Origin: JTS-RE94 sp041750795
Lineage (GTDB): Bacteria; Planctomycetota; Planctomycetia; Pirellulales; PALSA-1355
Direction of reading: 5' to 3'
DNA: 64,000 nt
Assembly (NCBI GenBank): GCA_041750795.1
Contig: JBGSYQ010000371.1
Span: 1-64,000, forward strand
Shown here: positions 35,087 through 44,003 of the stretch, piece after piece
Numbering within the stretch: the stretch's first letter is position 1
How the letters are laid out: each line of letters starts with the position of its first letter
Made by a program: the position numbers and the translations under genes
The notes under the pieces: generated by a model
Databases searched by the model: none
Told to the model about the DNA's origin: nothing
The model's input: only the letters and a program-made list of their open reading frames with translations

Positions 35087-35539
35087 TTACGGCACCATCC
35101 AGGTTACCTTGGACGCGCCCAACTCGTCGGCCAGTTCTTCGAGTGTTTCCAGTTGGGCGCGCAGCGTGCCCAACGTCTCTTCCGCCAACATGGCGGCCGG
35201 GCGATGGGCTTGCAACTGGTCAACGATGCGCTCCACCTTGGCGATGTCGCGCTGCTGATACTCGACCAGCTTGCGCAGCAGGTAGTCGAGCGCCAGATCG
35301 TGCATGTCGTAGTATTCGACCGGATAGTCGCCGACGGTCGTGGGGCCGATTTCGAGCACTTGCTCGGCGACGCGGTTGGCCAGCGCCTGCTGCTCGTCGA
35401 CGATGCGCCGCAGGGCGGCCGCGGCCTTGTCATCGCCGTTGCGCGTCCAGGGCGCTGCGTAGCTCAAGTAGTTCGGCATCGAGCGCTCCAACACCGTCAG
35501 CAACTGATTGAGCGCATCGTGTATGGCGCGTCGGTCCAT
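35087..35539 (-). CDS. Hypothetical helical protein
   Basis: A 150-residue, nearly all-alpha protein of unknown family. It carries no signal peptide. The helices include RRIVDEQQALANRVAEQVLE and LALDYLLRKLVEYQQRD, which together give the look of a four-helix bundle (ferritin- or DinB-like), but the iron-binding E...ExxH pattern is not clear. It lies 31 bases after nuoN and 74 before tatD, so it may be the last gene of the nuo transcript. No function is proposed. Confidence 0.65.
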   Translation of the reverse strand: MDRRAIHDALNQLLTVLERSMPNYLSYAAPWTRNGDDKAAAALRRIVDEQQALANRVAEQVLEIGPTTVGDYPVEYYDMHDLALDYLLRKLVEYQQRDIAKVERIVDQLQAHRPAAMLAEETLGTLRAQLETLEELADELGASKVTWMVP

Positions 35540-35570
35540 GCGTCGTCGGCGATCTGTGGAAGGAGCGAAG

Positions 35571-37283
35571 TTAGAAAAGTTGTGCGCTGGCGGCCAAAGT
35601 CCATTCGTTCAACTGGTTCCAGGCCAGCCCCAGCAGCACGACCGGCACCGTGATGGCCACAATGTACGTGCCCGGGATGAAGGTGATTTCGGCGGGGCGG
35701 ACCTGCTCGGGTTCGGAGTCGATCGTCATGATCTTCACGACCCGCAGATAATAGTACAGGCTGATGGCGGTGTTCAAGCCGGCAACCACGAGCACGGTCC
35801 ACAGCTTGGCCTGCACCAGCGAATAGAAAATCAATAGCTTGCCCGCGAAACCGGCCAAGGGGGGCAGGCCGATCAGGCTGATCAGGATAATGGCGAAGCA
35901 AATGGTGGTGACCGGCGCACGGCGGATCAGTCCGGCATAATCGGCGATCTCTTCGCTGTGCAGTTCGTTGCGCAACAGCGCCACGATGGCGAACGCCCCG
36001 AGGTTCATGAACAAGTAGACGCCTGCATAGAAGGCCAGCGCCGCCAACGCTTCGCGCGCGGCCACCGGATCGTGTCCGGCCAGCACCATGGCCGCCGGCA
36101 CGGGCATCATCATGTAGCCGGCCTGGGCGATCGTCGAATAAGCCAACAGCCGCTTGATGTTCGTCTGGCCATAGGCCGCCAGGTTGCCGAACGTGCAAGT
36201 AATGATCGCGACGAAAGCCAGCAATCTCCAGATGAACTCGCGGGCCGGGGCGAGCGAAGCGATTCGATCGTCGCGAACCTTTGCGGCCTCCTCGGCTGCG
36301 GGCTGCACGGTGGTCTGACTGGCCAGCCTGATCGCGTTTGAGGCCGCGCTGATCTGTTCCGCCGGCGCGACGATGGCAACCGCTGGAGGTTCGACGACGG
36401 TTTGCGGAATGGTGCCAAAGCCGATCGCCACCCGGGCCAACAGCGCCAATGCGGCGGCCTTCGATGCGACGCTCAAGAATGCGTTCACTTCGGCCGAGGC
36501 CCCTTCGAACACGTCGGGACACCAGAAATGGAACGGCACGGCCGAGAGCTTGAAAGCGATGCCCACCATCAGCATCATTCCGCCCAGGGCGAGCACCATG
36601 TACGAATCGGCGCCGATTTGTTGCTCGCCGCCGGCCGACTGCAGCAGCTCGGCCAGGCGCACCGCCATCGTGGGAATGTGGAGGCTGCCCAGCAAGCCTG
36701 CCAGCAGACTGATGCCATAGAGCATGATGCCCGCGGTTCCCGCACCATAGACGGCGTACTTCAGCGCCGCTTCGCTGCTGGTGCGGCGGCCCTTGAGAAT
36801 GCCCGCCAGCGCGAACGACGGCACGCTGGCCATCTCAACGCCCAGAAAAACCATCAGCATCTGGTTGGCCGACGCCATCAGGCACATGCCCAACGTGGCG
36901 CCCAGCACCAGGGGGTAAACGTCCGGCGCGGCATCGCGATCTGGAATGCCGGAGATGCGCGTGAAGATGGTGAACAACACCAGGAAAAAGAACAACAGCG
37001 TGCGAAAGTAAACCGTGAACGAATCGTAGACCAGCAAGCCCGTGAAGAGCTCGGAGGATTGTGCGACTTCGTTCCAGGGTCCGGCCAGATAGAGCGCGGT
37101 GGCCGAGCCGGCCAGCGCCAGCCAGAACGCGTCGAGGCGCGCCGTCAAGCCCGGAATGCGCGTCAGCAGGATCAACACGATCGTGACGCACAGCACCAGC
37201 TCGCCTTGAAACCCGGCGGTGCTGCGGATCGTATCGGCGATCAGCGCTTGAATCAGTTCGTAAAACGGATGTTCAGTGGGCAC
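35571..37283 (-). CDS. nuoN: NADH-quinone oxidoreductase subunit N
   Basis: Antiporter-like membrane subunit of complex I, 570 residues, with 13-14 hydrophobic helices. It carries the proton_antipo_M core, with AVPFHFWCPDVFEGA and KRLLAYSTIAQAGYM. The start is a GTG, 9 bases after nuoM. A polar insertion at about residues 290-345 (coding 36249-36416), absent from typical NuoN, lies between two helices. It is the last nuo gene of the operon; the E. coli protein has about 485 residues, so this is an enlarged version. Confidence 0.95.
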   Translation of the reverse strand: MPTEHPFYELIQALIADTIRSTAGFQGELVLCVTIVLILLTRIPGLTARLDAFWLALAGSATALYLAGPWNEVAQSSELFTGLLVYDSFTVYFRTLLFFFLVLFTIFTRISGIPDRDAAPDVYPLVLGATLGMCLMASANQMLMVFLGVEMASVPSFALAGILKGRRTSSEAALKYAVYGAGTAGIMLYGISLLAGLLGSLHIPTMAVRLAELLQSAGGEQQIGADSYMVLALGGMMLMVGIAFKLSAVPFHFWCPDVFEGASAEVNAFLSVASKAAALALLARVAIGFGTIPQTVVEPPAVAIVAPAEQISAASNAIRLASQTTVQPAAEEAAKVRDDRIASLAPAREFIWRLLAFVAIITCTFGNLAAYGQTNIKRLLAYSTIAQAGYMMMPVPAAMVLAGHDPVAAREALAALAFYAGVYLFMNLGAFAIVALLRNELHSEEIADYAGLIRRAPVTTICFAIILISLIGLPPLAGFAGKLLIFYSLVQAKLWTVLVVAGLNTAISLYYYLRVVKIMTIDSEPEQVRPAEITFIPGTYIVAITVPVVLLGLAWNQLNEWTLAASAQLF

Positions 37284-37292
37284 GTTGGATCG

Positions 37293-39053
37293 TTATTGCT
37301 GGGCGACGATGGCCGCCGGAGCAGGCATCGCCGCGGTGGCTTCGTCGTGGATGCGGGGCGCCTTGACGTCTTTCGTCCAGGTGGCCAGCTCGTTGACGGT
37401 CTGGTCCACGCTGGGGGTCATGTAATTGAAGATCGCTTGCGGGTACACGCCGAATACGATCGCCAACGCCAACAGCGGCGCGGCGATCAGCACCTCGCGC
37501 GAGGTCATGGGCGTGAGCGCCTCGGGATGCGGGCCCTTGTATTCCGGACCCAGGTACACGCGCTGCAATGTCCACAAGATGTAGGCCGCGGTGATAATCA
37601 CCACCGAGGCCGACACCACGGCCAGCGCGTGGCTGAAGTTCCAAACCGAGAGCGTGACGAACACTTCGCCGATGAAGCCGCACAGACCGGGCAAGCCCAG
37701 GCCGGCGAAGAAAATGCCGATCGACAAACCGGCGTACAGCGGCATCTTGGCGAACAGCCCGCCAAACTTGTCCAGGTCGCGGTGGTGTACGCGATCGTAA
37801 ATCACGCCGACCAGAAAGAACATGCCCGGCGAGCTGATGCCGTGCGCGATCATCTGGAACATGGCGCCGTTCATGCCCAGCTTCCAGGCATCGGCGTTGA
37901 ACTCGTTGCCGGCCACGGCGCTCCATACGCCGATGCCCAACACGACGTAGCCCATGTGACTCACCGAGCTATAGGCCACCAGCCGCTTGAAGTCCTTCTG
38001 GGCCAGCGCGGCAAACGCGCCATACACCATGCTCACCACGCCCAAAGCGCACACGAAGTAGGCCAGGTCGTAGCCCGCGTCGGGGCAGATGGGATAGCAG
38101 ATTCGTATGATGCCGTAGCCTCCCATTTTCAAAAGCACGCCGGCCAGGATCATGGAGATGGGCGTCGGCGCTTCGACGTGCGCGTCGGGCAGCCAGGTAT
38201 GTACCGGCACGGACGGCACTTTGATGACGAAACCGACGAGCAGCAGCAGGAAGGCCCACCATTGCAGGCTCTTGCCCCACAGGATCTTGACGTCGAAGGC
38301 TTCGGTGTGCTGACCGATTTGCTGCAGCGCCAGGATGTTGAACGTGTGGATCGGGCCAGCGTGGGCGCGCAGCTCGCCGATCCGGGCGGTCTGTTCTTCC
38401 AGGGGCAGGCTGGCGTCGATGACGTGCGCGGCGGCGAGTTGTTCGTCGGAGAGCAACTTCACGTCGCTAGCGAAGTACAGCATGAGGATGGCGATCAGCA
38501 TGAACACGCTGCCCAGCAGCGTATAGAGAAAGAACTTGATGGCGGCGTATTCGCGCCGCGGCCCGCCCCACACGCCGATCAGGAAGTACATCGGCAGCAG
38601 CATCACTTCCCAGAACACGTAGAACAGGAAGAAATCGAGCGCCAGGAAAACGCCCAGCATGCCTGTCTCCAGCAGCAGAAACAGAATGCAGTAGGCGCGC
38701 ACGTACTTGGTGATGGGCCAACTGGCCGCCATCGACAGCATGCTCACAAACGCCGTCAGCACGATCAGCGGAAAGCTGATGCCGTCGGTGCCCATGAAGT
38801 AGTAGATGTTGAAGCTCTCGATCCACGGCAGCGAGAATGTCTTTTGCATGTCGCTGACGCCCACTTGAAATTGCCAATCCCCTTTGCCCGGCAACAACAT
38901 GATGAGCGTGAGCACGAACACCGCGGCCGTGACGACCAGCGAGAACGTCTTCATCGCGTCGCCCTTGTCGCGCGGGAAGAACGCCAGCACCAGCGCACCC
39001 GCGGCCGGCAAAAACACAATCAGGCTCAACAGCGTTACGTAAGAAGATTCCAT
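37293..39053 (-). CDS. nuoM: NADH-quinone oxidoreductase subunit M
   Basis: Proton-pumping membrane subunit of complex I, 586 residues. The core motif VHTWLPDAHVEAPTPISM and KRLVAYSSVSHMGYVVLG are present. A polar insertion of about 45 residues lies after the transmembrane segment ending LYFASD (roughly 38260-38460); in E. coli this loop is short. It starts 38 bases after nuoL and is followed by nuoN after 9 bases. Overall helices and motifs match the family, so the function is secure. Confidence 0.96.
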   Translation of the reverse strand: MESSYVTLLSLIVFLPAAGALVLAFFPRDKGDAMKTFSLVVTAAVFVLTLIMLLPGKGDWQFQVGVSDMQKTFSLPWIESFNIYYFMGTDGISFPLIVLTAFVSMLSMAASWPITKYVRAYCILFLLLETGMLGVFLALDFFLFYVFWEVMLLPMYFLIGVWGGPRREYAAIKFFLYTLLGSVFMLIAILMLYFASDVKLLSDEQLAAAHVIDASLPLEEQTARIGELRAHAGPIHTFNILALQQIGQHTEAFDVKILWGKSLQWWAFLLLLVGFVIKVPSVPVHTWLPDAHVEAPTPISMILAGVLLKMGGYGIIRICYPICPDAGYDLAYFVCALGVVSMVYGAFAALAQKDFKRLVAYSSVSHMGYVVLGIGVWSAVAGNEFNADAWKLGMNGAMFQMIAHGISSPGMFFLVGVIYDRVHHRDLDKFGGLFAKMPLYAGLSIGIFFAGLGLPGLCGFIGEVFVTLSVWNFSHALAVVSASVVIITAAYILWTLQRVYLGPEYKGPHPEALTPMTSREVLIAAPLLALAIVFGVYPQAIFNYMTPSVDQTVNELATWTKDVKAPRIHDEATAAMPAPAAIVAQQ

Positions 39054-39091
39054 GATCGGCTATTCCGAAGTCTCGTGGGCGTGCGCGTCGA

Positions 39092-41557
39092 TCACCCAGC
39101 CAGCGTGGACGTGTAAAGCGAAATCAGAAGAAACAGCGCCACCGTACCGATGACGATGAACATGACATACTGCCGTATCTGGCCGGTCTCTGCGCCGCGG
39201 AGCCAAACGGCCGTGCGGAAGATCCATCGCGAAGCGCCGTTGACCAGCCCGTCGACGAAGTAGCGGTCGAAGCGGTCGTCGAGCACCGACACGCCCCGGG
39301 TCCAGAGGGCCACGCCATGGATCAGCCCGTCGATCACCACCTGGTCGAACTCGGCCACGCGTCGCGCGACGAACATCACCGGTGTCACGATAATGGCGTT
39401 GTACAACTCGTCGAAGTACCACTTGTGAATCAAAAAGTCGTAGATCGGCCGGAACTGCGCCCGCACTTCCTCGGGATTCAAAATCCGCAGACCGTAGAAC
39501 ACAATCGCCAGACCCAGCCCCGTCAGGCCGGTCAGCAGCGCCACCAATTCGGCCCGGGAATGGAACTGATCCAGGTGTGAGTCGTGCTCGTCGGGATGTA
39601 CAACGTTCATCAACACGCCGTGGACTTCGCCGGATGTGCCCAAGGGGCGCGCCTGCTCGAGGAGCGGCTCGACGCCGAAGTTGCCCACCAGGCCGTCGAT
39701 GTTAAACGTGTTGGTGCTCCAGCCCGCAGCCACCGCAAACACGGCCAGGACGACCAGCGGCACGTACATGATGCGCGGCGACTCGTGGGCGTGATCGTAT
39801 ACGTGCTTGTTGCGCGGCGCACCGGCAAACGTCATGAACCACAGCCGGAACATATAAAAGGCAGTGATTGCCGCGCCGCCGGCAGCCACGAAAAACACCC
39901 AGCCGTACATCGGATTGACCGCGCGAAACGAGAGCGCCTGGGCCAGGATCGAATCCTTCGAATAGTGTCCGGACAAGCCCAGCGAAAACGGCACGCCGGC
40001 GCCCATGATTGCCAGGCAGCCGACCAACATGGTGTAGGCGGTCCAGGGCATTTTCTTCCGCAGCCCGCCCATCTCGGTCATCTCGTTGGTGTGACAGGCG
40101 TGGATCACCGAGCCGGAGCACATGAACAGCAAGCTCTTGAAAAACGCGTGCGTGATCAGGTGGAACATGCCGGCCGACCAGCCGCCCACGCCCAGGGCGA
40201 GCATCATGTAACCGAGTTGGCTGACGGTGGAATAGGCCAGCACGCGCTTGATGTCGGTGGCGGTGATGGCGATGGTCGCGGCGATGAACAGCGTGATCGC
40301 GCCGATAATGGCAATGGTCAACAACACCTCGGGCACGAACACGGGAAAGAACCGGCCCACGAGATACACGCCGGCGGCGACCATCGTGGCCGAGTGGACC
40401 AGGGCGCTGACCGGCGTGGGGCCTTCCATCGCGTCGGGCAACCAGACGTGCAGCGGAAACTGCGCGCTCTTGCCCACGCAACCGCAGAAAATGCCCAGCC
40501 CGGCGATGATCATCAGCCAATAGGCCCAGTGTCCGGGGGTGCCGGGCGCCGTGTCGGCGCGCCAGGCGGCGATTTGTTCGGCGGTGGGCTCGACCCCGGC
40601 GGCGATCTGTTCGAACGCGGCGGCTTTGATCATGCCGTCGGGCACGATGAGCTGGTGATCGGCGCCGGGGCGTACCAGGCTAAAGATGCCCGGCTGGCCG
40701 TCGACGTCGCCGAACGAAAACGTGCCCAGCGTGCCGAACAGGACCATCATGCCGATGATCATGCCGAAGTCGCCCACGCGGTTGACGATGAAGGCTTTGT
40801 TGGCCGCGTTCGAGGCGCTTTTTCGCTCGATGTAGAAGCCGATCAGAAAATAGGAACAGATGCCCACCAGTTCCCAAAAGACGAACACCATCGCCATGTT
40901 GCCGGCAATGACGATGCCCAGCATGCTGAAGCAAAACAGCGAAAGATACTGGAAGAAGCGATGGAAGCGGCCCTTGCGGTGCAGATGATGGCCATCGGCC
41001 AGACGCACCTCGTGATCCTCCACGTCGTGCAGCTCGTCGTGCATGTAGCCGATGGCGTAGAAGTGGATGCTGGTGGCGATGAACGTCACCATCGCGAACA
41101 TCAACACCGTCAGCGAATCGATGTAGTAGCCGATAGTGATCTTCAGCTCGCCGAACTTGCCGAGCGTGTACCAATCGCCGGTGATGGGCCGGACGGCCGA
41201 TTCGGCGTGTGAAGCGCCGCCGTGGGCTGCCGGGTGCTCCTTGCTTCCCGCGTGACCGTCCTTTGCGCGATGGTTGTCGTCGGCGTGCTCGCCGGCCGCA
41301 TGCGCGTCGCCGGTGCGGGACTCGGCCGTGATGTGCGGTTCGACGGGGCCGGGCAGCTTGTAGTTGGGCAGCCACACGAAGAACAGCGCGAAAAGCGAGA
41401 GCAAGCAAGAGGTGAGAATCGCGCCAGTGGCGACCCAGCCGGCCTTGGCGCCGGCTTTGCCCATGCGCGGTCCGAAGAACACGATCAGCGCGAACGACGC
41501 CAGCGGAATCAGCCAGGCGGCTCCCAACAACTTCGGTAAGGCAGTGATTGGATCCAT
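39092..41557 (-). CDS. nuoL: NADH-quinone oxidoreductase subunit L
   Basis: Distal proton-pumping subunit of complex I with the long lateral helix. At 821 residues it is about 200 longer than E. coli NuoL (613). The core LLVGKSAQFPLHVWLP-type segment appears as KSAQFPLHVWLPDAMEGPTP. A histidine-rich, acidic loop (residues 75-118) follows the second transmembrane helix, with His at 75, 86, 91, 96, 102, 108, 112 and 117. Its ATG overlaps the nuoK stop by one base. Extra length also lies in other loops and the C-terminal part. Confidence 0.95.
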   Translation of the reverse strand: MDPITALPKLLGAAWLIPLASFALIVFFGPRMGKAGAKAGWVATGAILTSCLLSLFALFFVWLPNYKLPGPVEPHITAESRTGDAHAAGEHADDNHRAKDGHAGSKEHPAAHGGASHAESAVRPITGDWYTLGKFGELKITIGYYIDSLTVLMFAMVTFIATSIHFYAIGYMHDELHDVEDHEVRLADGHHLHRKGRFHRFFQYLSLFCFSMLGIVIAGNMAMVFVFWELVGICSYFLIGFYIERKSASNAANKAFIVNRVGDFGMIIGMMVLFGTLGTFSFGDVDGQPGIFSLVRPGADHQLIVPDGMIKAAAFEQIAAGVEPTAEQIAAWRADTAPGTPGHWAYWLMIIAGLGIFCGCVGKSAQFPLHVWLPDAMEGPTPVSALVHSATMVAAGVYLVGRFFPVFVPEVLLTIAIIGAITLFIAATIAITATDIKRVLAYSTVSQLGYMMLALGVGGWSAGMFHLITHAFFKSLLFMCSGSVIHACHTNEMTEMGGLRKKMPWTAYTMLVGCLAIMGAGVPFSLGLSGHYSKDSILAQALSFRAVNPMYGWVFFVAAGGAAITAFYMFRLWFMTFAGAPRNKHVYDHAHESPRIMYVPLVVLAVFAVAAGWSTNTFNIDGLVGNFGVEPLLEQARPLGTSGEVHGVLMNVVHPDEHDSHLDQFHSRAELVALLTGLTGLGLAIVFYGLRILNPEEVRAQFRPIYDFLIHKWYFDELYNAIIVTPVMFVARRVAEFDQVVIDGLIHGVALWTRGVSVLDDRFDRYFVDGLVNGASRWIFRTAVWLRGAETGQIRQYVMFIVIGTVALFLLISLYTSTLAG

Positions 41558-41898
41558 CAGCCGCTGAGCTCGTCCGCCTGGTCAACGTCGACCGTGGAAT
41601 GGTTGTTGTAGAAGTTGAGAGTGATGGCCAGTGCCACGGCGGCTTCGGCCGCGGCCAGCACGATGACGAACAAGGCCACCAGTTGCCCGTCGAGTCCGAC
41701 TCCCATTACGCCCGGCCGCAGGTACTCGCTGCCAAAGGCGACGAAGTTGACGTTGGCGCCGTTGAGCACCAGCTCGATGCCCATCAGCACGCCCAGCGCG
41801 TTGCGCTTGGTGGCCATGCACACGGCGCCGGCGACAAACATGATCGCGCCGACCACTAGGTAGTGCGAGATGCCAATCGGTTCGACAAATGGATTCAT
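41557..41898 (-). CDS. nuoK: NADH-quinone oxidoreductase subunit K
   Basis: Small membrane subunit of complex I, 113 residues with three helices. The family motif GIELVLNGANVNFVAF contains the conserved Glu of the membrane proton path, and a second acidic residue lies in the middle of the third helix region (LAAAEAAVALAI). It is 49 bases after nuoJ and overlaps the nuoL start by one base, showing translational coupling. Length is close to the E. coli protein (100). Confidence 0.96.
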   Translation of the reverse strand: MNPFVEPIGISHYLVVGAIMFVAGAVCMATKRNALGVLMGIELVLNGANVNFVAFGSEYLRPGVMGVGLDGQLVALFVIVLAAAEAAVALAITLNFYNNHSTVDVDQADELSG

Positions 41899-41947
41899 CG
41901 TAATGCTTGTAGAAGTTTTTCGAGGTTTGCCGGCGGCGGGGCGCCGA

Positions 41948-42538
41948 CTACTGGTTTTCGTGGTTGGATGCCCGTCGCTTGGGGCGGGCCAGGTAAGCTG
42001 AGCCGATCAGCACCACCAGCAAATGCACCGATATGATTTCGAACGGCAGCAAGTAGCCCGACATGCCGCCGCGCTGCGTGGCGTCGGACTCTTCCAGCTT
42101 GTCGACGCGGGCTCCCATCAGCGCCAATCCCAAGCGCGTGGCGGTGACCTGTGTCCCGGCAGGGCGCTCGGCCGGCCTTTGCCAGGCTTCGACGCTGGTG
42201 GCCGCGGCCAGCAGCACAGTCAGCAACGAACCGCCGACGAACGCCGCCAGAATCCACTCGCCGGCCGACGTTTTCATGGTGATGAACGGCCCCTTGACCG
42301 TGAGCATCACGCCGAAGATCAACAGCACCAGCGTGCCGCCGACATAGATCATCAACTGCATGGCGCCGACGAAATCGGCCCCGGCCAGAAAGAACAAGCC
42401 GGAGGTCGCGCCGAGCGAGAGGATCAGGTAGAACGCCATCCGCACGATGTTGTTGGAAAGCACCACCGCCACGGCAAAGATGCACGCGACCGCTGCGAAC
42501 AACCAGAAGAGCAACGAGCTGAAATTGATCGCGTCCAC
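41948..42538 (-). CDS. nuoJ: NADH-quinone oxidoreductase subunit J
   Basis: Membrane subunit of complex I, 196 residues. Helices near residues 5-25, 30-50, 55-75, 90-110 and 165-185 match NuoJ, with MAFYLILSLGATSGLFFLAG and LMIYVGGTLVLLIFGVML. The start is GTG 42538: it lies 2 bases beyond the nuoH stop codon and GGGAG sits inside the end of nuoH, so a longer open frame starting 792 bases further upstream is rejected. The start is also the one giving the family N-terminus. Confidence 0.93.
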   Translation of the reverse strand: MDAINFSSLLFWLFAAVACIFAVAVVLSNNIVRMAFYLILSLGATSGLFFLAGADFVGAMQLMIYVGGTLVLLIFGVMLTVKGPFITMKTSAGEWILAAFVGGSLLTVLLAAATSVEAWQRPAERPAGTQVTATRLGLALMGARVDKLEESDATQRGGMSGYLLPFEIISVHLLVVLIGSAYLARPKRRASNHENQ

Positions 42539-42540
42539 GG

Positions 42541-43770
42541 CTATTCTCCCGGCCCTGCTTGTGCAATCGCCGTTGCGGCGCGCGTCGACGCCGTCTTGTC
42601 GGACTCCGCCGGCGCGACCGACGGATACGTGCCAACCGCTGGGATCAACTGCCCCTCGCGCACCGGCCCGTAGTTGTTCGGGACGACGAGACCGCCGGGA
42701 ATGAAATAGGTCCAGAGCATGGCACCCAAAAACATCACCGCCGCGATCGGCGTGCAGTATTTCAAGCACGTGGTCATCACCTGGTCGATGCGCAGCCGCG
42801 GCAGCGTCCAGCGGACCCACATCATGAACGTCACGCCGAAGATGCACTTGCCAACAAAGTTCACCAGGCCAAGAAAATTGCCCAGGTAGTGCAATACCGG
42901 GTTGGTGGCGTCGGCCAGTCCCAGCCAGTGCGTGATCGGCAACGGTCCATTCCAACCGCCGAAGAACAAAATGGCCGCCAGCCCGCTCACGGCGAACATC
43001 GAGCCGTATTCGGACAGGAAGAACACGCTCCAGCGAAATCCCGAGTACTCGGTGTGGAAGCCGGCCACCAACTCGCTTTCGGCTTCGGCCAGATCGAACG
43101 GCGCGCGATTGACGCTGGCCGTGGCGCAGGTGAAGTAGACCCCAAAAATGATGAACGTGAACGGATCGTGAAAGACGAACCACTGGGTGAACATGCCGGC
43201 CTGCATCTGGCCGATCGTCACCAGGTCCATCGTGCCGGCGATCAGCACCGGCACCACGACGCACATCCCCAACGGCACTTCGTAGCTGACGACCTGAGCC
43301 GCCTCGCGCATGGCGCCGAACAGCGACCACTTCGAGCCGGAGGCGTAACCGGCCAGAATGACGCCGAACACTTCGAGTCCGAGCACGGCCAGAATGAAGA
43401 ACACGGCAACGTTGAGCCGAATGGCGACCCAGTTGTCGGCAAAGGGGAGCGCCATATAGGCGCCGAATGAAGCGATGAAGCCGACGTACGGCGCGATCAA
43501 AAACAGCATACGGTCGGCGCCGGCCGGACGTAGATCTTCTTTGGTAACCAGCTTGATGGCGTCGGCCAGTGTTTGCAGCCAGCCGAACTTGCCGCCGATG
43601 CGCGTGGGACCGAGCCGGTCTTGAATGCGGCCCGAGACTTTACGCTCCAGCCAAATGAACACTAGCGCACTGACGGCCAGCACGTTGACCAGCAAGAAGG
43701 CGTGGACCAGCGCGGCGACCAGATAGGCCAGCCACTCGGGAGCGAGAAACTGTCGTAGGTATTCAGCCAC
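42541..43770 (-). CDS. nuoH: NADH-quinone oxidoreductase subunit H
   Basis: Membrane subunit at the quinone-binding interface of complex I, 409 residues, 8 helices. Signatures are LERKVSGRIQDRLGP near residue 40 and NRAPFDLAEAESELVAGFH, the conserved quinone-site loop. The start is a GTG. The C-terminal 60 residues, after the last helix, form an Ala/Thr/Pro-rich tail. 233 bases separate it from nuoD, more than elsewhere in the operon, and no gene is seen there. nuoJ starts 2 bases after it. Confidence 0.96.
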   Translation of the reverse strand: MAEYLRQFLAPEWLAYLVAALVHAFLLVNVLAVSALVFIWLERKVSGRIQDRLGPTRIGGKFGWLQTLADAIKLVTKEDLRPAGADRMLFLIAPYVGFIASFGAYMALPFADNWVAIRLNVAVFFILAVLGLEVFGVILAGYASGSKWSLFGAMREAAQVVSYEVPLGMCVVVPVLIAGTMDLVTIGQMQAGMFTQWFVFHDPFTFIIFGVYFTCATASVNRAPFDLAEAESELVAGFHTEYSGFRWSVFFLSEYGSMFAVSGLAAILFFGGWNGPLPITHWLGLADATNPVLHYLGNFLGLVNFVGKCIFGVTFMMWVRWTLPRLRIDQVMTTCLKYCTPIAAVMFLGAMLWTYFIPGGLVVPNNYGPVREGQLIPAVGTYPSVAPAESDKTASTRAATAIAQAGPGE

Positions 43771-44003
43771 CGCCCACAGGTCCTAAAACAAACGCTCCCT
43801 GCACCGACATTTCGCGGTAGCGCGGCACATCTGGTCGCAGGAAGATATTGTTGATGATGGTTCGAGGCCAGTTTTGCGCCGCATTAAGATCGTGAAATAT
43901 CGCACAAACTACCCTCGATCGACAAGCCCCTGCCCGCCAAAAGTTTGCACGCACGCCACGCGAACGACCTCGGCAATTCGGGATCCGACAGCGCGGCATC
44001 GAC

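Noticed and set aside
36402..39116. A 904-codon open frame on the plus strand, antisense to nuoN and nuoM
   Set aside because: It has His/Gln/Arg-rich composition typical of the reverse strand of high-GC genes and no family signature, while both minus-strand genes have clear NuoN and NuoM motifs.
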